A stretch of DNA of 64,000 bases, taken from positions 2,232,001-2,296,000 of the forward strand of contig NZ_CP151636.1 of assembly GCF_038397745.1 (NCBI RefSeq). Reading direction: 5' to 3'. The position numbers and the translations under genes were made by a program. Positions 42,421 through 50,106 of this stretch are shown here, piece by piece. The notes below the pieces were generated by a model that was not told the DNA's origin, made no database searches, and saw nothing but the letters and a program-made list of their open reading frames with translations. The stretch's first letter is position 1, and the number at the start of each line of letters is the position of its first letter. This DNA is from Microbacterium sp. LWH11-1.2 (lineage in GTDB: Bacteria > Actinomycetota > Actinomycetes > Actinomycetales > Microbacteriaceae).

Positions 42421-42933
42421 TCAGCGGGACTCGAGGTCCAGCAGGAACGTCTTGCGCTCCGGGTGCGCGCCGTAGTGACCTGGCGTCCCGTCGGAGCGCA
42501 CGACGCGGTGCACGGGGACGATGATCGAGAACGGCGTCAGGCGGCAGGCGGTGCCGACCGCCCGCGCCGCTCCGGGGTGACCGGCGAGCACGGCGACCTC
42601 GCCGTAGCTGAGCGTCTCGCCCCACGCGATGCCGCAGATCGTCTGCAGGGCGAGCAGGGGGAATCCCTCGACCAGCCGCCAGTCGAGACGGAGGTGATCC
42701 TCGAAGCGGACCGGTTCCCCGTCGAAGTACGCCGCGAGCAGGTGGGCCAGCTCGTCGGCCGCGCCGGGGTCGGGCTCCGGCATCGCGTGCAGCTGCCGCG
42801 CCACGCCCTCGAGGAGCCAGGGCACCGAGGGGTCTTCGGATTCGGAGAGGTCGAAGCGCACGATGCCCTCGTCGGAGAACACCGCGAGAGCATCCCCGAA
42901 CGGCGTGGGTGCGAAGTCGTAGCGGAAGGTCAT
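42421..42933 (-). CDS. alkyltransferase-like protein lacking the catalytic Cys
   Basis: A 170-aa homologue of O6-alkylguanine-DNA alkyltransferase. An N-terminal domain (1-75) and the DNA-binding HTH (SYGEVAVLAGHPGAARAVGTA) are present. At the active site the usual PCHRV is PVHRVV: the methyl-accepting Cys is Val (GTG codon), and the preceding Asn hinge is Thr (LTPFSII). It cannot transfer alkyl groups, so it is best called an alkyltransferase-like protein (ATL); characterised ATLs have Trp or Ala there and flag lesions for excision repair. Val is unusual. The full N-terminal domain is also retained. Divergent from the DUF4011 helicase. Confidence 0.9.
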   Translation of the reverse strand: MTFRYDFAPTPFGDALAVFSDEGIVRFDLSESEDPSVPWLLEGVARQLHAMPEPDPGAADELAHLLAAYFDGEPVRFEDHLRLDWRLVEGFPLLALQTICGIAWGETLSYGEVAVLAGHPGAARAVGTACRLTPFSIIVPVHRVVRSDGTPGHYGAHPERKTFLLDLESR

Positions 42934-43100
42934 GCATCCATACTGAACCGACGCGGCGACCTCGCGGACGCGGCAGTCCGCTCCGCGTGGACAACCGGGT
43001 TCGCGGTCTGTGTGTTGCAGGAGGAGTCGCGAGCGCCCGTCAGAGGCCAGAATTCCGGTGAAACCCGCCCGGGTTACCCCGGCTCGCGCTCTCGCGCGCC

Positions 43101-43106
43101 TAGGGT
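43101..43106 (+). promoter_or_regulatory. -10 element of the DUF4011/helicase gene
   Basis: TAGGGT lies 6 bases before the GTG at 43113 and no Shine-Dalgarno sequence is visible, so the message is probably leaderless. Confidence 0.6.
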
Positions 43107-43112
43107 GTCAGT

Positions 43113-46100
43113 GTGTGGCGACGTGAGGGCAGGTCTGCGGATGACGCGGTGGCGGAGGCCGCTGTGACCCTCGGCGATCTGCACGAGTCGAGCACCGGTG
43201 TCGAGATCGCGCACGCCGCCGAGGCCGAGCGCACCCGTCTGCGGGCCGAGGCCGCCGATCTCGGCGGGCCCTCGCCTCTGGTCAGCTTCCGCGACGGACC
43301 CGAGTCGGGCATCGACATCTCGAAGGCGCACCCGGGCAGCCTTCCCCAGTTCATCACCGGCAAGTCGACGCTCCTGTCGAACCTGTTCCGCGACGAGGTC
43401 GGGCTCCGCACCGCGCGGCTCGCCGCCGAGCGGATCACGGCCAAGAACACCGAGCTGCGCACCGTGCGGGGGATCGAGGCCGTGCACCTCGCGGTCGGCG
43501 TCGCCCGCTGGCGCATCGGCGGTGCGGGCTTCGCCGCTCCCGTCCTGCTGCGGCCTCTGGCGATCCGGCGGCACCACTCCGACTTCGAGCTCAAGCTCCA
43601 GGGTGCGTTCGAGGTGAATCCCGAGCTCGTCCGCATCGCGCGCGAGCACTTCGGCATCTCGATCGACCCCGCATCCCTCGCGGCGCTCGCCTACGACGGC
43701 GGCATCTTCAAGCCGCAGCCCGTGATCGACAGCCTCCGCGCGACGACGCGATCGATCGACACGTTCTCGGTGGAGCCGCGGCTCGTCGTCTCGACGTTCG
43801 CCGATGTCTCCGCGGCGATGTCCCGCGACGGCGGGAGTCTCGATCACCTGGTGCTGAACGCACTCAACGGCCACGTCGGCGACCGGGAGCAGATCTCCGC
43901 ACCGCGGGCGGCACCGCACCACACCTCTCCGGACGACCGCGCACCGGCATCCGACAACCTCCTCCTCGATGCGGATGCCGAGCAGGAGGCCGTGCTCGCA
44001 CGCATCGCCGCAGGGCACTCGCTCACGGTGGCGACGCTTCCGGGCACCGGCGGCACGCAGACGGTCATCAACGCGCTGGGCGAGCTCGTGCGCGCGGGCA
44101 AGCGCGTACTGGTGGTCTCGGCACGGCGTTCGACGCTCGACGGCGTGCGTCATCGTCTCGCCGGCATCGGGCTCGACAGCCTCGCGATCTCTCCGGCGAG
44201 CGTGCGCCGCGACCTCGTCCGTGCCATCGGGCGCAACGAGAAGGCCGCAGCGCCCAAGGTGAGCGAGGTGGACGACGCGCTCGTGCGTCTGCGCACCGTG
44301 CTGCGCGACTACCGGCAGGCGCTCACGTCGCCGATCCCCGGGACCGATGCGTCGGTCCTCGACGCGACCCGTCACCTCACGCGCCTCGCATCGCTTCCCG
44401 TTCCGCCGTCGACAACGGCTCGTCTCGGACCCGACGCCCTGCGCCGTCTGGCCGCCGACCGGACCGAGGCATCCGAGTCGCTGGCCCAGGCCGCACGCCT
44501 GGGCGAATTCCGCTTCGGTCCCGACGACTCGCCCTGGTACGGCGTGACTTTCGCCAGCACCGAGGCCGCACGCGCCGCGCACGAGCTCGCCGGACGCCTG
44601 CACGCGAGCAGCGTGCCCGCGCTCCTCGAGCGCGGCTACGAGCTGATCGCCCAGACGCACATGCGCCCGTTCTCGACCGTCGACGAGCTCGGCGAGTATC
44701 TGCGCCTGCTGCAGGGCATCCGCGACTCGCTCGACCGGTTCAGCCCCACGGTGTTCGAGCGTCCGCTGGGCGAGCTCATCCAGGCCCATGGCTCGCGCCG
44801 TGACGCGCCCGGTCTGTCCGCCGCCAATCGCCGACGGCTGCGGCGCCTCGCGAAGGAGTACGTGCGCCCCGGCGTCCACGTCACCGAGATGCACGAGGCT
44901 CTGCTGCGCATCCAGACGCAGCGCACGCAGTGGCAGCGGTTCGTCGAGGCCGGCGTCGCACCTGAGGTGCCGCTGGGTCTGGGCGACGTCGCCGCCTCCT
45001 GGCAGCGGGTGGAGGCGGAACTCGCGGAGCTCGATGCCGCGCTCGGCCGCCGCGAGCCCCTGGCGACCCTCCCGGTCGCGCGGCTGGTCCGCACGCTGGC
45101 CGGTCTCGCCGAGAAGTCCGACGTGTTCGACAACCTCGTGGAGCGTGCGCAGCTGCGCGACCGTCTCGCGCTGCTCGGCCTGGAGCCGCTGCTCGCGGAG
45201 CTCTCCGTGCGCCATGTCGCCGAGTCCCGGGTGGGCGACGAGCTCGAGTTCGCCTGGTGGCAGTCGCTCCTGGAGCGGGCGCTGCAGGACAACCGGGCGC
45301 TCCTCGGTGCGAACACCGCGGTCGTGGACCGGCTCGAACGCGACTTCCGCCTCGTCGACGAGGCCCATGCCGCGATGGCCGGCCCTCTGCTCGCCTGGCA
45401 GCTCGCGAACCAGTGGCGGATCGCGATCGTCGACGAGCCGCAGCAGTCGCAGCATCTCCGACGGGCGCTGACGCAGCCGGCCACGACGACGGCCGAGGTC
45501 GTCAGCTCCGCGCCCGCGCTCATCGACGTGCTGGCCCCGGTCTGGATCTCCTCTCCGTACCTCGTCCCCGAGATCCCCGACTCCGTCGAGTTCGACACCG
45601 TGCTGCTGGTCGACGCCGCCGCGATCAACCTCGCGGAGGCCGCGCCGGCGATCCGTCGCGCGCGGCAGATCGTCGCGTTCGGCGACCCGGTCACACAGCG
45701 TCCGACTCCCTTCCACATCGCGGTGGACCCGGTGGAGTCCTGGGAGGCGGAGGTCCCGTTCGACGACGTCTCCGTCTTCGAGCGGCTGTCCGAGCTCCTC
45801 CCGGTGATGACGCTCACGCGCAGCTACCGTGCCGGAGGCGAGGACCTCGCCGAGCTCATCAACGACGCCTTCTACGGCGGAGAGATCGTGTCGCTGCCGT
45901 GGGCCGGCTCCTACCTCGGACGCGGCAGCCTGACGGTCGACTACGTCGAGGGCGGGACCGGTGCACCGGACCCGGTGTCGGGCGCGGTCGAGAGCCCGGA
46001 CGCGGAGGTGGCCAGGGTCGTGACCCTCGTCGTCGAGCATGCGATCCATCGGCCGTCCGAGTCGCTGATGGTCGTCACGGCCAGCACGCGTCACGCCGAG

Positions 46101-46832
46101 CGCGTCCGCGCGGCCGTCACCTCGGCGTTCGCCGGCCGATCCGATGTCGCGGACTTCGTCGGCCGAGACACCGCGGAGCCCTTCGCGGTGCTGACGCTGG
46201 AGGAATCCGTCGCCGAGAGCCGTGACCGGGTGATCTTCTCTCTCGGCTTCGGTCTCACGAAGCACGGTCGGGTGCTGAGCGACTTCGGCGATCTCTCGAC
46301 CCCCGACGGCGAGCGGCTGCTCACGGTCGGCATGACACGTGCCCGCCGCTCGATGGTGATCGTCTCGTCCATCCGCCCCTCGGCCTTCGACGACGGACGG
46401 CTGGAGCACGGCGCCGCCACGCTGATGTCGATCCTCGGCGGACTCGCCGCACGGAGCAGGGACGCCCGGCTGGAGGATCTCGCCGATCCGCTCACGCTCG
46501 CCCTGGCACGCGAGCTGCGACGCCTCGGAGCATCCGTCGACGTCGACTACCGCGGGCTCCTTCCGCTGGTCGCGCAGCACGACGGCAAGGCCGTCGTGAT
46601 CGAATCGGATCCGGAGTCCCGCGGGGACTCGCTGCGGGAGACGCTGCGGCTGCGGCCGCATGTGCTGCGGAGACTGGGGTGGCACTACGTGCGCGTGCAC
46701 GCGTTCGATCTCTACAGCGATCCGGTCACCGCCGCGACGCGCATCGCGGGTGTGCTCGGCATCTCCGAGTCGGCGCCGCGCGTCGAGAACGACACGCAGC
46801 CGATCGACATCATCGACCCTGAGAATGGCTGA
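43113..46832 (+). CDS. DUF4011-SF1 helicase-REase protein with degenerate ATPase motifs
   Basis: A 1239-aa protein. The N-terminal 200 residues resemble DUF4011 (GKSTLLSNLF, GIEAVHLAVGVARW, AAPVLLRPLAI). An SF1 helicase body follows, but Walker A reads TLPGTGGTQT: the invariant Lys is Gly314. The Walker B site reads LLVDAAA, with Ala835 in place of the catalytic Glu. Later motifs survive (AFGDPVTQRP, LTRSYRAGG, LLTVGMTRARRSM). The C-terminus resembles the REase_MTES_1575 nuclease fold (VVIESDPESR, LRRLGWHYVRVHAFDLYSDP). ATP hydrolysis is thus doubtful, and it may act as a DNA-binding scaffold. GTG start, leaderless. It overlaps a small downstream gene by 8 bases. Confidence 0.85.
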   Translation: MWRREGRSADDAVAEAAVTLGDLHESSTGVEIAHAAEAERTRLRAEAADLGGPSPLVSFRDGPESGIDISKAHPGSLPQFITGKSTLLSNLFRDEVGLRTARLAAERITAKNTELRTVRGIEAVHLAVGVARWRIGGAGFAAPVLLRPLAIRRHHSDFELKLQGAFEVNPELVRIAREHFGISIDPASLAALAYDGGIFKPQPVIDSLRATTRSIDTFSVEPRLVVSTFADVSAAMSRDGGSLDHLVLNALNGHVGDREQISAPRAAPHHTSPDDRAPASDNLLLDADAEQEAVLARIAAGHSLTVATLPGTGGTQTVINALGELVRAGKRVLVVSARRSTLDGVRHRLAGIGLDSLAISPASVRRDLVRAIGRNEKAAAPKVSEVDDALVRLRTVLRDYRQALTSPIPGTDASVLDATRHLTRLASLPVPPSTTARLGPDALRRLAADRTEASESLAQAARLGEFRFGPDDSPWYGVTFASTEAARAAHELAGRLHASSVPALLERGYELIAQTHMRPFSTVDELGEYLRLLQGIRDSLDRFSPTVFERPLGELIQAHGSRRDAPGLSAANRRRLRRLAKEYVRPGVHVTEMHEALLRIQTQRTQWQRFVEAGVAPEVPLGLGDVAASWQRVEAELAELDAALGRREPLATLPVARLVRTLAGLAEKSDVFDNLVERAQLRDRLALLGLEPLLAELSVRHVAESRVGDELEFAWWQSLLERALQDNRALLGANTAVVDRLERDFRLVDEAHAAMAGPLLAWQLANQWRIAIVDEPQQSQHLRRALTQPATTTAEVVSSAPALIDVLAPVWISSPYLVPEIPDSVEFDTVLLVDAAAINLAEAAPAIRRARQIVAFGDPVTQRPTPFHIAVDPVESWEAEVPFDDVSVFERLSELLPVMTLTRSYRAGGEDLAELINDAFYGGEIVSLPWAGSYLGRGSLTVDYVEGGTGAPDPVSGAVESPDAEVARVVTLVVEHAIHRPSESLMVVTASTRHAERVRAAVTSAFAGRSDVADFVGRDTAEPFAVLTLEESVAESRDRVIFSLGFGLTKHGRVLSDFGDLSTPDGERLLTVGMTRARRSMVIVSSIRPSAFDDGRLEHGAATLMSILGGLAARSRDARLEDLADPLTLALARELRRLGASVDVDYRGLLPLVAQHDGKAVVIESDPESRGDSLRETLRLRPHVLRRLGWHYVRVHAFDLYSDPVTAATRIAGVLGISESAPRVENDTQPIDIIDPENG

Positions 46833-47034
46833 GCAGCCCGAGCCCGATCCGGACGGTCAGCGCGTCGTGCGCGTCGCCGGAGCGCGCAGGGCGCGACTCA
46901 CGCCGGTGCCCGGCAGCGACCCCGCACCGGAGTCCGGTCCCGAGACCGACGATGACGACGTGGCCGCGGCACCTCGCGGTCCGAAGGGTCCCAATGACGA
47001 CCGCCTGATGCAGGACGTGCCGCCGCACTACTGA
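46825..47034 (+). CDS. small conserved hydrophilic protein
   Basis: A 69-aa, acidic and Pro-rich protein without a predicted fold, ending GPNDDRLMQDVPPHY, a tail common to small actinobacterial proteins of unknown function. The ATG at 46825 overlaps the end of the helicase gene by 8 bases, so the two are probably co-translated. It could be a short adaptor for the large protein, which is only inference. Confidence 0.75.
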   Translation: MAEQPEPDPDGQRVVRVAGARRARLTPVPGSDPAPESGPETDDDDVAAAPRGPKGPNDDRLMQDVPPHY

Positions 47035-47101
47035 GTGCGCGCTCCACGCGAAACCGCCGCCGCCCCGGAGGGGACGGCGGCGGTTCTCACGGAGTGGCGG
47101 A

Positions 47102-47521
47102 TTAGGCGCGCTGGCTCTTGAGCAGGTCGCGGATCTCGACGAGCAGCTCCGCCTCGGTGGCGGCGGCGGGCTCGTCCTCCGGCTCCTCGGCTCTCGTGCC
47201 CTTGCGGGCTTCGACATGCGCCTTGAAGGTGTTCATCGGCAGGACGAACACGAAGTACACGACCACGGCGACGGCGAGGAAGCTGATGATGGCCGAGATC
47301 AGATCCCCGAGCGGGAAGGTGACCATGTCGCCGTAGATGCTCGGGATCTGGGGCCCGAACTGGCCGGCGGCATCCGCCTTGAAGAAGAGCGAGACGAGCG
47401 GAGTGATGATGCTGGCCACGACGGAGTTGACGATCGCGGTGAACGCGGAGCCGATGACCACGGCCACGGCGAGATCGATCACGTTTCCGCGGAGGATGAA
47501 GTCCTTGAAGCCTTTGAGCAT
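47102..47521 (-). CDS. mscL: large-conductance mechanosensitive channel MscL
   Basis: A 139-aa pore protein that opens under osmotic downshock. The N-terminal amphipathic helix (MLKGFKDFILRGNV), TM1 (DLAVAVVIGSAFTAIVNS) and TM2 (LISAIISFLAVAVVVYFVFV, visible in part) are typical, as is the charged C-terminal helix (ELLVEIRDLLKSQ). ATG at 47521 with GGGAGA 6 bases upstream; a TTG four codons earlier is less likely. Follows the zinc-ribbon gene closely. Confidence 0.95.
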   Translation of the reverse strand: MLKGFKDFILRGNVIDLAVAVVIGSAFTAIVNSVVASIITPLVSLFFKADAAGQFGPQIPSIYGDMVTFPLGDLISAIISFLAVAVVVYFVFVLPMNTFKAHVEARKGTRAEEPEDEPAAATEAELLVEIRDLLKSQRA

Positions 47522-47545
47522 GGGATCTCCCAACGGGTCGGGGCC

Positions 47546-47818
47546 TCAGGAAGAGGCCGGAGTCGACGCAGCAGCCGGCGCGGCGCTCGTCTTCGACTCC
47601 GACTTCGATGATGCCGAACCCTCGCCCGATCCGCCTGATTTGGCGCGCGAGTCCGTGCGGTAGAACCCCGAGCCGTTGAACGTGACGCCGATCGAACCGT
47701 ACTGCTTGCGCAGCGTGCCCCCGCACTCGGGGCATTCGGTGAGTGCGTTGTCGGAGAAGCTCTGGACGGCGTCGAACTGGTGTCCGCACGACGTGCAGGC
47801 ATAGGCGTAGGTGGGCAT
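47546..47818 (-). CDS. FmdB-family zinc-ribbon protein
   Basis: A 90-aa protein. The FmdB zinc ribbon (1-42) has Cys pairs in ACTSCGHQF and CPECGG; the rest is Ser/Ala/Gly-rich and probably disordered, ending in a conserved-like FNGSGFYRTDSR segment at about 48-60. Small regulatory or nucleic-acid-binding role suspected but unproven. It sits between the cyclo-ligase and mscL genes in one direction, and all three are probably co-transcribed. Confidence 0.9.
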   Translation of the reverse strand: MPTYAYACTSCGHQFDAVQSFSDNALTECPECGGTLRKQYGSIGVTFNGSGFYRTDSRAKSGGSGEGSASSKSESKTSAAPAAASTPASS

Positions 47819-47833
47819 GGGGGTCCTTGCAGG

Positions 47834-48430
47834 TCAGCGCCGCGTGGGCGACAGGTTCAGGGTCTGCGTCGGGGTCACGACGCCGTTCACCGGCTGGTCG
47901 TGCACCTCCCGCGGCAGGGAGTCGAGTATCTCGGAATCATAGATGACGGCGTAGACGGGCGGGCACTTCTCCATGGAGCCGATCGTCTTGTCGAAGTAGC
48001 CGCGACCCCAGCCCATCCGCATCCCCGAGCGGTCGACGGCCGCGGCAGGGACGATCATGAGGTCGACGTCGTTCACGGCGATCGGTCCCAGCACCTCGCC
48101 GGTCGGCTCGGGCAGACCGAACAGTCCTTCGGCGACGCGGTCGTCGTCGGTGGCGACGGCCCAGTCGAGCAGGCCGTCGGCCCGGGTGATCGGCAGCAGC
48201 ACGCGGATGCCGCGGCGTACAGCCCTGGTCACGAACTCGCGGGTGCCCGGCTCGGTCGTGGTCGAGAGGAAGCACGAGATCGATCGTGCGCCGAGCTCGT
48301 CGACCAGCGCATCGAGGCGCGCGCCGATATCGGACGCCGCGGCATCGCGCTGCGACTCGGAGAGGAGCTGGCGGCGCTCACGCAGTTCGGCGCGCAGAGC
48401 GCGTTTCGCGTGTTCGACGTCGTTCGACAT
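47834..48430 (-). CDS. 5-formyltetrahydrofolate cyclo-ligase
   Basis: A 198-aa ATP-dependent enzyme that returns 5-formyl-THF to the folate pool as 5,10-methenyl-THF. Family motifs: AKRALRAELRERR at the N-terminus with the ATP-contact basic residues, and the C-terminal MGWGRGYFDKTIG loop, the clearest signature. Full length. Message leaderless: TAGACT ends 7 bases before the ATG. Divergent from galU, with only 41 bases between the start codons. Confidence 0.94.
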   Translation of the reverse strand: MSNDVEHAKRALRAELRERRQLLSESQRDAAASDIGARLDALVDELGARSISCFLSTTTEPGTREFVTRAVRRGIRVLLPITRADGLLDWAVATDDDRVAEGLFGLPEPTGEVLGPIAVNDVDLMIVPAAAVDRSGMRMGWGRGYFDKTIGSMEKCPPVYAVIYDSEILDSLPREVHDQPVNGVVTPTQTLNLSPTRR

Positions 48431-48437
48431 GGCTCTG

Positions 48438-48443
48438 AGTCTA
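48438..48443 (-). promoter_or_regulatory. -10 element of the 5-FTHF cyclo-ligase gene
   Basis: TAGACT on the minus strand, 7 bases before the ATG at 48430. It lies within 28 bases of the galU -10 on the other strand. Confidence 0.6.
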
Positions 48444-48459
48444 CGGCGGTGCCGACCGC

Positions 48460-48465
48460 TAGGCT
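48460..48465 (+). promoter_or_regulatory. -10 element of galU
   Basis: TAGGCT, 6 bases before the ATG at 48472. Supports the ATG over the in-frame GTG at 48466 and a leaderless message. Confidence 0.6.
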
Positions 48466-48471
48466 GTGAGG

Positions 48472-49359
48472 ATGGGTGAGCACAAGATCAAGGCCGTCAT
48501 TCCCGCGGCAGGACTGGGGACGCGCTTCCTGCCTGCGACGAAGGCGATGCCGAAGGAGATGCTCCCTGTCGTCGACAAGCCGGCCATCCAGTACGTGGTG
48601 GAAGAGGCGGCGGACGCAGGGATCGATGACATCCTCGTCATCATCGGTCGCAACAAGAACGCGATCTCGAACCACTTCGACTCGGTCCCCGAGCTCGAGG
48701 TCAAGCTGCTGGAGAAGGGTGATGACGGTCGCCTCGCGAGCGTCATGAAGTCGAGCGACCTCGCCGACATCCACTTCGTGCGCCAGGGCGAGCCCAAGGG
48801 TCTCGGGCATGCCGTGCTGCGTGCCCGCACCCATGTCGGCGACAGCTCGTTCGCCGTGCTTCTCGGTGACGACCTCATCGACGAGCGCGACCCGCTGCTG
48901 ACCGACATGATCGCCGAGCACGAGCGCAGCGGCGCCGCGGTCATCGCGCTGATGGAGGTCGACCCCGCCAGCATCCACATGTACGGTGCCGCCGCCGTCG
49001 AGTCGATCGAGGACTCGGAGAACGTCCGCGTGACCGGCCTCGTCGAGAAGCCCGCGCAGGAGGACGCCCCCTCGAACCTCGCCGTCATCGGCCGCTATGT
49101 GCTGCCGGCATCCGTCTTCGAGATCCTCGAGCGCACCGAGCCGGGCAAGGGCGGCGAGATCCAGCTGACCGACGCTCTGCAGGAGATGGCAGCAGACACC
49201 GATGGGCCCGGCGTCGTCGGAGTCATCTTCCGCGGCCGTCGTTACGACACCGGCGACCGCGTGGACTACATCAAGGCGATCGTGCAGCTCGCCTCCGACC
49301 GCGACGACCTCGGCCCGGAGTTGCGGCCCTGGCTCAAGGAGTTCGCGGAACGCCTCTAG
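48472..49359 (+). CDS. galU: UTP-glucose-1-phosphate uridylyltransferase
   Basis: A 295-aa enzyme that makes UDP-glucose for wall polymers and glycans. The nucleotide-binding signature AVIPAAGLGTRFLPATKAMPK (first part AGLGTRFLPATK) and VDKPAIQYVVEEA are at the N-terminus; the catalytic Asp/Lys residues lie in GDDLIDE and VEKP. Length is normal. It heads a galU-rimJ-glpR-like order that is conserved in Actinobacteria. Confidence 0.96.
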   Translation: MGEHKIKAVIPAAGLGTRFLPATKAMPKEMLPVVDKPAIQYVVEEAADAGIDDILVIIGRNKNAISNHFDSVPELEVKLLEKGDDGRLASVMKSSDLADIHFVRQGEPKGLGHAVLRARTHVGDSSFAVLLGDDLIDERDPLLTDMIAEHERSGAAVIALMEVDPASIHMYGAAAVESIEDSENVRVTGLVEKPAQEDAPSNLAVIGRYVLPASVFEILERTEPGKGGEIQLTDALQEMAADTDGPGVVGVIFRGRRYDTGDRVDYIKAIVQLASDRDDLGPELRPWLKEFAERL

Positions 49360-49386
49360 GCGACTCTGCGGGCGTCGGGACGACTC

Positions 49387-50016
49387 ATGGATCTGGCGAC
49401 GGGAATGCGGCACGGACCGATCGAGCTTCGGCTCGTGCGAACGAAGGACGCCCGTCCGCTGCAGCACGAGCTGCTCGCGAACCGGTCGTGGTTGCAGCCG
49501 TGGGAGGCGACCGTCCCCTACGGCTCGGTGTCGTTCGACATGCGCCTCAGCATCCGTCGGCTGCTGCAGCAGTACAAGGACGGCTCGGGCTATCCCTTCG
49601 TCATGGAGTACGAGGGCGAGGTCGCCGGACAGCTGAACGTCTGGGGAGTGGCCCGCGGCTCGCTGTGCTCCGCGACAATCGGCTATTGGGTGAGCGAGCG
49701 GTTCGCCGGCCGGGGGATCACCCCGACGGCGGTGGCTCTCGCCACCGATGCCTGCTTCACCGAGTACGGCCTGCACCGGATGGAGATCTGCATCCGCCCG
49801 GAGAACGCGGCGAGCCTGCGCGTCGTTCAGAAGCTCGGGTTCCGCTACGAGGGGCTGCGGCGCCGCTACATCCACATCGACGGGGACTGGCGCGACCACT
49901 ATGCGTTCTCGCTCACGCGCGAGGATGTGCCCCAGGGCGTGCTGGCCCGGTGGCTGAGCGGCCAGGTGCCGCCGGATGCCGCGACGGTGCCGCCGTCGGA
50001 CCGTATCGCCCTCTGA
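49387..50016 (+). CDS. RimJ/RimL-type GNAT acetyltransferase
   Basis: A 209-aa N-acetyltransferase. The acetyl-CoA loop is RFAGRGITPTAVAL (R-x-x-G-x-G/A pattern) and the C-terminal GNAT strand PENAASLRVVQKLGFRYEG is typical of RimJ, which acetylates ribosomal protein N-termini or other targets. It follows galU by 27 bases. In many Actinobacteria a gephyrin-like glp (moeA-type) gene lies between galU and rimJ, and it is absent here. Confidence 0.92.
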   Translation: MDLATGMRHGPIELRLVRTKDARPLQHELLANRSWLQPWEATVPYGSVSFDMRLSIRRLLQQYKDGSGYPFVMEYEGEVAGQLNVWGVARGSLCSATIGYWVSERFAGRGITPTAVALATDACFTEYGLHRMEICIRPENAASLRVVQKLGFRYEGLRRRYIHIDGDWRDHYAFSLTREDVPQGVLARWLSGQVPPDAATVPPSDRIAL

Positions 50017-50093
50017 GACCTCGGTTCGCACCCGTTCCGGATCGGACTCGCCGCGACACGCGCCGCCTGCGCGGCGCAGCGGCCCTCAGCGCT

Positions 50094-50099
50094 TACCGT
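50094..50099 (+). promoter_or_regulatory. -10 element of the GlpR/SepX-like gene
   Basis: TACCGT, 7 bases before the ATG at 50107, with no Shine-Dalgarno sequence: another leaderless arrangement. Confidence 0.5.
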
Positions 50100-50106
50100 T
50101 GACCCT

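Noticed and set aside
42481..42540. Sequencing error as the cause of the missing Cys in the ATL protein
   Set aside because: GTG to TGC or TGT needs several changes, and the Asn hinge is also replaced, so the substitution looks genuine.
43074..46700. A 1208-codon open frame antisense to the helicase gene
   Set aside because: Its composition (Arg, Gly, His, Asp runs) is that of a GC-rich shadow frame, and the plus strand encodes clear helicase motifs.
47522..47533. TTG start four codons upstream for mscL
   Set aside because: The ATG at 47521 has GGGAGA at good spacing and matches the usual MscL N-terminus.
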